A stretch of 64,000 nt of DNA from Bimuria novae-zelandiae CBS 107.79 (Eukaryota; Ascomycota; Dothideomycetes; Pleosporales; Didymosphaeriaceae): NCBI GenBank assembly GCA_010015655.1, contig ML976754.1, positions 1 through 64,000 on the forward strand. Reading direction: 5' to 3'. Numbering within the stretch: position 1 is the stretch's first letter; the number at the start of each line of letters is the position of its first letter. Positions 55,358 through 64,000 of this stretch are shown here, piece by piece. A program made the position numbers and the translations under genes. The notes under the pieces were generated by a model. The model was not told the DNA's origin. It made no database searches and saw only the letters and a program-made list of their open reading frames with translations.

Positions 55358-58300
55358 GTGATGCGCCCTCTCCATCTGCCCCGCGCCGTCTGCCAGCGCC
55401 CCTGGAGACTGCCGCCATGTCGATTCCTCACCAGCACGCAGCGCAGAGCTCTTTCCAGTGGTGAAAAGGAAACCACGAATACACAACAGCGATTGAACGC
55501 ATTGACGCCAAAATGGGAGCCTTTCTGGAACAACGAGTGGTCCGGATTGCCGCAATTCAAGGAAAATGCAAAGGAGAAGGCGTACATTCTGCCCATGTTC
55601 CCCTACCCCTCCGGCACGCTGCATCTGGGCCATTTGCGCGTGTACACCATATCCGATGTCCTGGCGCGCTTCAAGCAGATGCAGGGCTACCGTGTCCTCC
55701 ATCCAATTGGCTGGGATGCCTTTGGCCTGCCTGCTGAAAACGCGGCCATCGAGCGAGGCGTCCATCCGGCGACTTGGACTTTGCAGAACATCGATGCTAT
55801 GAAGGAGCAGATGAAGCTCATGGGCGGGCAGTGGTCGTGGGACAGGGTATGGGTACATGCTCTTATCTGCACAGAGATCATATCACCAACCAAAATCTAG
55901 GAACTGCGCACCTGCGACCCCGCCTTCTACAAGCACACCCAGCGCCTCTTCCTCATGCTGTTCGAACGCGGCCTCGCATACCAAGCCGAGTCCATGGTCA
56001 ACTGGGACCCCGTCGATGAGACCGTCCTCGCGAACGAACAAGTAGACGCCAATGGCTACTCGTGGCGGTCCGGCGCAAAAGTGGAGAAGAAGATGCTCAA
56101 GCAGTGGTTCTTGAAGATCAAGGAGTTCCAGAAACCGTTGCTGGAAGATCTGGATGCACTCGCAAAGGATGGGATGTGGCCGGATCGTGTTTTGGCCATG
56201 CAGAAGAACTGGATTGGGCGCTCCGAAGGCACCAAGCTAAGCTTCGACATTGAGATGGACGGAGCGGACCAAACTCCTCTCGAATCGCTCCAAGTGTACA
56301 CCACGCGTGCTGATACCTTGTTTGGTGTCATGTATATCGCCCTCTCGCTGAACCATCCTCTCGTCCGACGTCTTGCCGAACGATCTGAACCGTTACAAGA
56401 TTTCTTGAACCAAGCGAAAGATTTCCCGCCAGACTCGAAAGAAGGCTTCTTGCTCCCCGGCGTTCGGGCTAAGAATCCTATCGCTAGCTTGGTAGACGAC
56501 GAAGACATTAGTGACACGCTGCCCGTGTTCGTAGCTCCGTATGTGCTCGACGATTACGGCTCAGGTGCCGTTATGGGCGTGCCTGGTCACGATACGCGAG
56601 ACTTTGCGTTCTGGCAACAGCCCAAAACATCGTCTTCCGGATCTGTGAAACTTGATACTCCTGTAAAATATGTCATCCATGCGGATCCACCTTCTACATC
56701 CTCTGAAGCTATTGTTCACACTACCAAAGACCAGCCTACACTCGACAAGGGCTTCCTAGCCTCCAAAGATGCTAGGTTTCATGGTCTTCCTTCTGACGAA
56801 GCTATCGAAAAGATCATACACCAACTTCAACAAGCAGGGAAATTCGCCGAGCGAACAGAGAACTGGCGCCTACGTGATTGGTTGATCAGCCGCCAGCGTT
56901 ACTGGGGCTGTCCCATTCCCATCATTCACTGCAGCGATTGTGGGCCGGTCCCTGTACATGAGAGTGCGCTGCCCGTCGAACTTCCGGATTTGCCCGCTTC
57001 ATTTTTCCAGGGTCAAAAAGGCAATCCGCTTGCTGACGACAAAAACTTCAAGAACTGCACGTGTCCCATGTGCAAAAAGCCTGCCGAGCGCGAGACGGAC
57101 ACTATGGATACCTTCATGGACTCTTCATGGTACTTCTTCAGATTCCTCGATGCACGAAACGAGATAGAGCTGGTTAATCCCGGCATTGCGAACGCGGGTA
57201 TGCCGGTCGATATATATGTTGGCGGTGTAGAACATGCCATTTTACATCTACTCTATGCGCGTTTCATATCCAAGTTCCTAGCCACGACGTCTGTTTGGCC
57301 TGAGGGGAGCAAAGCTCTTGGGGAGCCGTTCAAGCGCCTCATCACGCAGGGTATGGTGCACGGCAAGACGTATTCCGACCCGACCACAGGACGTTTCCTG
57401 CGCCCCGAAGAGATGGATCTTAGCCAACCGTCCACGCCTCTCATAAAGGGGACTAACATAGTACCAAAGATCAGCTACGAGAAGATGTCCAAGAGCAAAT
57501 ACAACGGCGTTGACCCAGGAGCAACGATAGCCAAATACGGCGCCGATGTGACGAGAGCACACATGCTTTTCCAAGCCCCCGTCAGCGACGTCCTCGAATG
57601 GGACGAGGAAAAGATAACTGGCGTGCAGCGCTGGCTCGTGAGGGTCCTCAGACTCTCAAAAGCGAAGTGGTTCCCCGTCTCAAAACACGACCTGGGCGCC
57701 TTCCGGCCGCCACACGACCTAGACATCTCTGTCATCACACTGCTGCGATATCTGCACAAACAAGATAAACTCCACACAGCGCCTAAACTGTTCCCCCCGG
57801 AGGAAGCGTTCTTCAACGCGCTGCACCCTGACGAAATGGTCCTCCTAGCTATCGTCCACGAGACCATCGTGAGCGTCACAAAAGCCTACACCGAAACATA
57901 CTCGCTCAACACGGTTATCAGCGATCTCATGACGCTGACCAACGCCGTCGCAGACACGCCGCACAGGTCCGCACTCACACCGTGGTTCAAGTGGTACGCG
58001 ATGGTGCATCTGCTGCGCATGGCGGCGCCCATTGCGCCCGGCGTCGCGGAAGAAGCCTGGCAGACACTGATCTCCTCCACGAACGTTTATTTCCGAAAAG
58101 ACGGCACACATCCGCTTCGCAGCTCCTTGAACACTGATACCCACCCCGGCCCGTCCGTTTTCACGTTCGGCTTCCCGAGGGCGGATGGGGATGCGATTCC
58201 GAAACTGAAGCCTACGAGGACGTGCGTCGTGCAGGTTAATGGGAAGAGGAAGTTTCAGGTTGATATAAGGAAGGTGCCGGTAGATGTTAGGGATAGTGAT

Positions 58301-58663
58301 CAGCCTAGTATGAGGATGCATGCGTTGGAGGAGCTGCTTAAGACGGAGGAGGGGAGGAGGTATTTGGATAAGGAAGGGGGTGTTATTTGGAGGGAGAGTG
58401 AGACAAAGGAGGCGGATGAGTTATATCCAGAGGTGCCGAAGGGGTGGACTGTACTTGCGGTGAAGAGGTGCGGGTTGGTTAATTTCATTGCGCCGAAGAA
58501 GCGGAAGGAGCCGAAGGAGGCAAAGGAGGTGAAGGGAGACCAGGGTAAGGATGGGGAAGAGAGATGGGTGGAGGTAAGCAGGCCTCGAAGGAAACATCTT
58601 GAGGGCTGGGGAAGTCGTCCAACACAGGGGAAAGGGCAGAAGAAGGAAAGGAACAAGAAGTGA
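55358..58663 (+). CDS. NAM2: Mitochondrial leucyl-tRNA synthetase
   Basis: Attaches leucine to mitochondrial tRNA-Leu; the yeast counterpart NAM2 also helps splice group I introns. Exons 55358-55846 and 55901-58663, joined by a 54-nt GTATGG...TAG intron, give 1083 residues. The first 30 or so residues are Arg-rich and acidic-poor ([18 protein letters not shown]), a mitochondrial presequence. The class I signature HLGH is at 89-92 in [15 protein letters not shown], and the KMSKS motif is at 691-695 in [16 protein letters not shown]. Between them lies a CP1 editing insertion with [20 protein letters not shown] and [18 protein letters not shown], both typical of editing-competent enzymes. The anticodon-binding helical domain follows. 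The protein is long because of a Lys/Glu-rich tail of about 60 residues at the end ([13 protein letters not shown] onward), not expected from the bacterial enzyme. Identification is firm; the gene name follows yeast. Confidence 0.95.
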
Positions 58664-58813
58664 GTGAGGAAGTATGGAGCAGTTCGAAAACGCCTTGTAA
58701 GATATGTAACGATGGGATCGGAATCCGCGCATAGTCTTGGAGTGTTATTTTGCGTAGTGTACAGTTAGTGTATATATGTATGTTCTACCTTCCATGTATG
58801 CTGTAAGCTAGTG
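58664..58813. other. LeuRS 3' flank
   Basis: Short host sequence with no gene, bounded on the right by the TA target of the next transposon. Confidence 0.5.
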
Positions 58814-58815
58814 TA

Positions 58816-60583
58816 CAGGGTTCCGAGCCACCCGGGGTTTCAAGCCACTCCTCAGAAATCGGCCACCCTTCAGAAAATCGTGATATCTCAACACCCACCC
58901 CTACCAAAATGGACCAACGCGAAGCAGCTATACAAGTAGCTATTAGTAATTTTAATACTAATATTTTTTCTAGTTAATAAGCTACTATAAAGGCGTATAG
59001 TATCCCTCGAGCTACGCTCTCTACGCGAATACGTAGTACGTAGAATAGCTAAACTAGCTATAAATACTAGTAATAATTAATTTTATAATAAGAAGAGTTT
59101 TTTATATAATAGATTCTTAAAAATGACTTACGCGCTTTTCCTCCTTTACACGCTTATATATAAAAAATAGTAAACTAAATTCTAAAGATAAATAGGGATA
59201 ATAATCTTGTAGGCAAGCATTAGATATCCTTCTTTCTTAAGCGTAACCTACGCGTCGCATCTATTGTGGGTAGAAAGATAGAGGCTGCACGGGCTGAAGG
59301 AGCTACACTAGAGCAGATACGCGCGTTTCTTAAGCTCTTTGAGAGGACTCGCGTACGATTGGGGATACGCACTGAGGATACGTGGAATATGGATAAGACT
59401 GGCAAGGCCCTAGGTGTATGTGCAAACACTAGAGTACTCGCAAGTAGTTAGAAAAAGAAGGCTTATAAATAGTCTCTAGAAAATTATAAGTAGGTATCTA
59501 TAATTAAGTGCGTATTAGCTATAGGGAAGAAACTACGCTACGTAGTAATATTTAAAGACTAAAACTTATAAAGTATTTAGTTTTTATCTAAATTAATACT
59601 TAATTAGCTCTACGCAACGTTAGAGAATAGCTAAATATTAAATATAATAAGTATTAAGTAGTTATAGCGTATCTTTTTACTAAAAATAGCTTTATTAAAT
59701 AATTGCTAGCGGATATTAATCTTAAATAGCTATAGTAGCTATATTAACTTAAAATTCCTATAGCTTTATAAATAAAATAAAGTTTAGCTTCTATTTATGC
59801 CTGCTTATTCCTTATACGTCCTATAGCCTCTAGATCTCTTAGTTTTCTTAGTAGTAAAGAGATTCTATTAAAATTAAAATTAAGAACTATTATATCTTAA
59901 TAACGCAGCACTAATTAAAAAGGAACGCTTTATTATAGCTTATAATAATACTAAAGAGGCTATAATTACTAAAAGAGTTATATAAACTAGATAGGCTATT
60001 ATAGGAATCTATTTATTAAATATTAAGCTAGTAGTTAACTCCTCTTAAGTAGCCTAAAGGCCTGTTATGCTACCTTATTAGAATTAACTTTAACCTACTA
60101 AAAGCTATCTCTTTATCCCTTATAGCCCTTGTAATCTCTTTATAGCTTAGTAATAACTTTATAAGAATAAGAGATTAAGTCGTAAGGCCTACTAGCTCTT
60201 TTAAAAAGCAGGCAAGGCACTTATAGCTATAAATATATAAGTAGTAAAGCTAGAAATAGAAAATAAAAGACTTTATAGTTAACTTAAGGCTCTTAAGCCT
60301 TAGCAGCTATAAAAAAGAGTTTATTTAAACCTAAATTAACGCTTGATAAATATAGAAGTAATTATAGTAGTAGTATAGGCTTCTACTCTTTTAGAGTTAT
60401 AAAATAATAGTAACGCTGCAGAAAAAGCAGTAGAGAGAGTAGCAGCTAAAGTAGTAGCTTAAACTCTTTAGTCTATGTGTACAGAGTGGCAATTGTAGGG
60501 TAGTTGATAGAAATAAACACGATTTCTGAGAGATGGCTGATTTCTGGGGGGTGGCTCGAAACCCCGGGTGGCTCGGAACCCTG
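58816..60583 (+). mobile_element. Fot1/pogo-type element C
   Basis: Inverted termini of about 70 bp begin CAGGGTTCCGAGCCACCCGG at both ends, flanked by TA (58814-58815 and 60584-60585). The termini hold an AGCCAC or GGCCAC box starting at 58826, 58843 and 58861, with steps of 17 and 18 bp. The interior is TA-rich with a broken transposase on the plus strand. Length is 1768 bp. The element separates the LeuRS and AIM32-like genes without disrupting either. Confidence 0.9.
58909..60480 (+). pseudogene. pogo transposase of element C, broken
   Basis: ATG 58909 starts MDQREAAIQVAISNFNTNIF, then stops occur. The stretch 59266-59451 reads EQIRAFLKLFERTRVRLGIR and then WNMDKTGKALGVCANTRVLA, the first catalytic Asp region (YNMDExGFxxG in relatives). 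Farther on come NSYSSYINLKFL, NKV and LLFMPAYSLYVL followed by PLDLLVFLVVKRF, the second Asp region (DGHxSH) and the HVLQPLDxxxF motif. TAG/TAA codons at Gln positions and loss of the catalytic Asp-Gly-His set (now NSYSS) show RIP-type inactivation. Confidence 0.78.
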
Positions 60584-60668
60584 TACGCTAGCTTATATAC
60601 AAACCCAAGTGGTATCTCTATTATCCACGTACTCTCCACATCGCATCATCGTACAACCCCTCCTACTA

Positions 60669-61729
60669 CTACCTCGCCTTCGGCTTCAACGTCAGCTTCG
60701 CCTCTTCTGGTGGCTCCATTATCTTCGCGATATCCTTCCCCTCGTGCGTAATACCACCGCGCAGAAACTCCAAAGCGACCCGCCTGTCAACAACAGTGTT
60801 CTGCACTATCTCTTCCACATTAGCAGGGCCTACGCGCCCATACCATATGCCCCAGCCCGCCAAAGCCTTCTCCTCTCCAGGTGGCAGGTAGATAATCACA
60901 TTTCCGGCGTACTTGTGCCCGCCGATATGTGAAATCAGCCCCACATCAACGTCAACCTCCTTCTGCTTAAACGCATCGCGGAACCGTGACTGTAGCATAG
61001 GCCCGAGGACGCCGCAGCGCTGATCACGTCCCCCGTGGCCGCATATAAGCACCGTGGGCTTAGTTATGGGCTCCGGAGCTGGGATGCGCGCGGCGAGCGC
61101 TTCGTCGCGGGTGAGCGCGGCTTTCTGCTCGGGCGTAAGGCCCATGTGCGCAGGATGCAAAGTCCGCGCTTTTAGATACGCGGTTGCGAAGGCGGCGTAC
61201 GCGTCTTTGGTATTCGGGATCCCTTCTATGCGCTTAAACGAGGGGAACAGCAGTGCGATGGTAGTATTCGGCGTCGGGCTCGCGGGAAACGAGGACAGCG
61301 TGGTGAGGACATTGTTGAACGGCTGTTGCACGCCTCGTCAGAAGGATGTTTCTTTTAAAATAGAGTTGAGTTGGAAGGCGCGTAAGGGAAGGTAAACAAA
61401 TAAACATCAAAGCCCTCCCCTCCTCGTCCGATTTCTCCCTTCAGCCCGCGGACAAAGTCTCCAGAAGGGGAGTCCTCATCCTCTATCCGGCTGGTCCAAT
61501 CGTCCTTTCCGGTGCAGATCAGGACTTGCTCGGCGTAGGGGGCCGTTGTGTGCAAGAGCGACGTCTTGCGGTCGATGTCGAGGTCTGGGGGCGTGCCGGC
61601 GCATGTACATGTTGCTGGTGAACATTCCGGGAGTGGTGGGGGCGGAGAAGTTTGGTGGCGGGCGGGGGTTGTAGCGATACTTCGTATGCGGGCGCGAGGA
61701 AGGAAGCGGACGGAGCGATTGAGTAACAT
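60669..61729 (-). CDS. AIM32: AIM32-like thioredoxin-fold Fe-S protein (sucrase/ferredoxin-like)
   Basis: Belongs to the Apd1/Aim32 family of thioredoxin-like ferredoxins, thought to act in mitochondrial redox quality control. Exons 61729-61406 and 61322-60669 join to 325 residues. The 83-nt intron uses a GTTTAT donor and CAG acceptor and rebuilds GRGGEGFDPFNNVLTTLSSF, the expected family core. The start MLLNRSVRFLPRARIRSIAT is a good mitochondrial presequence. CTCAG near residue 41 is a small Cys cluster. The cluster-binding residues of the family are present: CGHGGRDQRC with Cys at about 202 and 211, and HIGGH with His at about 240 and 244. The gene lies 85 bp from a pogo element downstream and is divergent from no known neighbour. 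The name follows the yeast homologue; function is by family. Confidence 0.87.
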
Positions 61730-62304
61730 TGTGAGTGTACGTGAGGAAGGAGGAACGTTGGCTGGGCGGTTTGAAAATTCATTTTGGTTCAGGATCGATT
61801 CCGCTGATGACGTGCGGAGAAAGTGGCTTGGTTTCGGAGATATCTATCTCTTCTCCGAACCTTGCTCTGGGGAACTTCATTGCTCAACCTCCACGGCTAG
61901 CATTGCTACTTCATACACTCTGAGTATTGTCCAGCTTGAGTATGTCTATTTCGCAGCGGTAGATAAGCTTGGTGCATTGTATGAATGCAGTTTGAGCGGC
62001 ACGCGCTTATCCACTCGATCACACTGCAGCAATACCTAGGTAGACCAGTCTTTGGCTATTGAGTACTTACTCTTTTGGGTGGGTAAGATTCGACAACTCA
62101 GATGTGGAGTGCTTCACGTTCTTGAACGTAGCCGTACACCTGGTCGCATTCTGTATGTGGTGGTTTGCTTGCAACTCGTTAGTCCACGCAGGCACTGCAG
62201 CAACGCTTGAGATATCGTCTGTGTCACTGGCTCCCTTCCCTGTAACCTTGGAAAAAGTTGCATTTAGCTTTCTAACACCTCGCACTGCGTAACAACCTTC
62301 CTCC
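61730..62304. other. Intergenic, no gene recognised
   Basis: About 575 bp containing the AIM32-like promoter and the 3' flank of the NmrA-like gene. Small open frames on both strands are not convincing. Confidence 0.5.
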
Positions 62305-63387
62305 TTACAAATGATCCTTAAGCCCCTCAAGCGTCTGCTTAAAGCTCGGCCACTCATCATCCTTGATGTCCAACTCCTCCTTGCTAACGGAGTTCTTACT
62401 GCCCCACCCATCCTTGAACTGCTCGCCAAAGACGAACTGGTCTCCAATCTCCTTGCCACCGACTCCCCAGACGTTCGTGAAGTCTTCAAGGCTGGACTGA
62501 ATGTACGCAGTCTGACGACCGGTAACCTCACCATAAATCTCGAGCATCTTGCCGAAGGTAAGCAGCTCAGGAGCAATATCCACGTTTCTTCCTTTGGTGA
62601 GTTCGGGCTTAGCGATGATCTGACGCGTCCACAGACCGGGCGTGACGTTGATGTCGCCGGAGACTGGCATCAAGGCCGAGGCGGAGGAGGGTATGATTTG
62701 TACCCATTTTCCGTAGGAATTAGGCTAGCAGCGTGAATCAGCATTGTACTGTAATGAACTTCCTCTCATATAGAATGTAAGGTGAGGTACTTACGATCTC
62801 GAAGGGCTTCAACATCGGGAAGAATGCGAGATTGCTGGGATAGAAGCCCAGAACCAGGTATGTCGTCTTCTTGTGGAGCTCGGGAAGGTCGCTCCTGATC
62901 CAGTCGTCTACTTCGGCCTTGTAATCGAAATGAGGGACGGGGAATTTGCCGTTTGTCAGAGCTTTGGCCCCGGGAAGCGTGGACCAGATGTAATGCTCGA
63001 GCGAGGACGTCTGTGAGGCAGCACGAGCAAGCTTCTTCGCCTGCTCAGCCTCTTTGACACCGGATTCTTCGGGAGAGCTGCCAGTGAAGAGGTGCTCCCA
63101 GAAGTTGGTAACGGCGAAGATGGCAGTAGCACCCTTCGAAGCGTTAGAGTTGAGATCGGAATCGTCAATCAAGGCTAAGTTACCTCGAAGGCCTTGACGA
63201 GAGAAGATTCATCGTCGACGTTGGCTGAGATTATTTCTGCACCTTCAGATGCGAGGGCTTTCGCCTTGTCGCTGTCGGTGTTGCGTGTAATCGCGCGAAC
63301 TTTCCAGCCGGCAAGCTTGAGGAAAGTACGAGCGACACTGCCGCCTTGTGAACCGGTAGCACCAATGACGGCGATAGTCTTGCTCAT
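62305..63387 (-). CDS. NmrA-like family NAD(P)-binding protein
   Basis: NmrA-type proteins have an atypical short-chain dehydrogenase fold and sense NAD(P) redox state; some regulate nitrogen metabolism, others are reductases. Three exons (63387-63184, 63133-62795, 62724-62305) give 320 residues. Intron 1 is 50 nt with an AAG acceptor, intron 2 is 70 nt with a GTAAGT donor. The N-terminus MSKTIAVIGATGSQGGSVAR carries the Rossmann motif GATGSQGG at 9-16. FEGATAIFAVTNFWEHLF is rebuilt across splice 1, and the central part reads HYIWSTLPGAKALTNGKFPV. No Tyr-x3-Lys pair is visible, usual for NmrA-like proteins that lack dehydrogenase activity. The C-terminal half contains EIYGEVTGRQTAYIQSSLED. 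Precise role unknown. Confidence 0.86.
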
Positions 63388-64000
63388 GTTGGGGTGGTAG
63401 ATTGAAAGTATCGGAGGTATTAGGGTCTTGTAATCTTGGAGTGTGATTTACACTACGAGACGGACGGTAGAGGTGAGCTGGTGAGGAAAGAGCTTCCGAA
63501 GCAGCGCGACGAATGTCCCTTTAAGCATCCACATCGTCGTATGCTGACTTACATGATGCAAGAGCTGTGCCGATGCCGTGCGGTCGTATGAGAGCTTGTT
63601 CTCGCCTAGCGTGCAATTTGACTGTCGCTCATGCTCAGCTCGCCTTTCACGTTGCAGGGCTCTGGTCCAGAAGGCCTCTCTGGAGTTGGCAACCTATTGA
63701 ACACGCAGTAAACACTCGCTTCCAGTTGAAACTGAACCAATCATCGTTCAGCTGAAGTACTAGAACGGAGCGCAACGACTAGCCTTGCAGCAGCCCTTCG
63801 TCTTGGCCCCATCTACGACTCTCACTAACCAATGTTCTCAGCTTACGACGCTTTCTTCGCATGCAATCCCCATTTCTCAGCCATGACAAACTCGGAGCAT
63901 GCGCAGTTGCCTCCTTCGCGAGCTGTGACAAAGAATGGATTTGTTGACCAACATGTCGGCGTGAGGTCGTGTCCAAAGCCGAAGATTTGTCATTGGTGTA
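63388..64000. other. Right end of window, no gene recognised
   Basis: Upstream region of the NmrA-like gene and further host sequence. No conserved open frame was identified. A gene may begin beyond the window. Confidence 0.45.

Noticed and set aside
56056..56517. Minus-strand open frames inside the LeuRS gene, such as 56517-56056
   Set aside because: They overlap the conserved editing domain and have no independent support.

Overview
The window looks like a piece of a filamentous ascomycete (Pezizomycotina) chromosome. A Dothideomycete is my best guess, but the sequence does not prove it. Host genes are GC-balanced, carry short GT-AG introns of about 40-200 nt, and sit a few hundred bases apart. 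They alternate with long TA-rich blocks in which transposon genes are broken by stop codons where Gln or Trp is expected (CAG/CAA to TAG/TAA, TGG to TAG). That is the footprint of repeat-induced point mutation (RIP).

Layout. 0.4-5.6 kb: a hAT element with an 8-bp target duplication, with a MULE inserted 36 bp inside its left end. 6.1-9.3 kb: a complete Argonaute. 10.4-11.7 kb: a decayed short-chain dehydrogenase. 12.0-14.3 kb: a secreted flavin L-amino-acid oxidase. 15.6-16.7 kb: a cyanovirin-N/LysM lectin. 17.1-21.5 kb: two Fot1/pogo elements end to end, sharing one TA. 22.0-25.9 kb: a fungal-specific regulator and a six-exon MFS transporter. 26.9-31.2 kb: one pogo element with another inserted inside its terminal repeat. 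31.2-32.3 kb: an intact SDR oxidoreductase. 32.66-50.65 kb: an 18-kb nest, a piggyBac-like DNA transposon split by a Ty3/Gypsy element, which is itself split by a Ty1/Copia element and three short LTR-like insertions. 50.9-63.4 kb: a C69-like peptidase, an APC amino-acid permease, mitochondrial leucyl-tRNA synthetase, a further pogo element, an AIM32-like thioredoxin-fold Fe-S protein, and an NmrA-like protein.

The host genes do not form an obvious pathway cluster. Several concern amino acids or peptides (L-amino-acid oxidase, C69-like peptidase, permease, LeuRS), but their spacing and strands suggest independent genes. Argonaute would act in RNA silencing of the same kinds of repeats that RIP has mutated here.

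The most distinctive signal is in the mobile DNA. Element boundaries and target duplications can be read at base level. All five pogo-type elements carry tandemly repeated boxes spaced about 16-18 bp inside otherwise different terminal repeats. Three DNA transposons have landed in or exactly at the terminal repeats of older ones. Short LTR-like insertions inside the RIP-mutated block have escaped mutation. I found no clearly new multi-gene system; the nested architecture and the box-repeat termini are the best candidates for follow-up.
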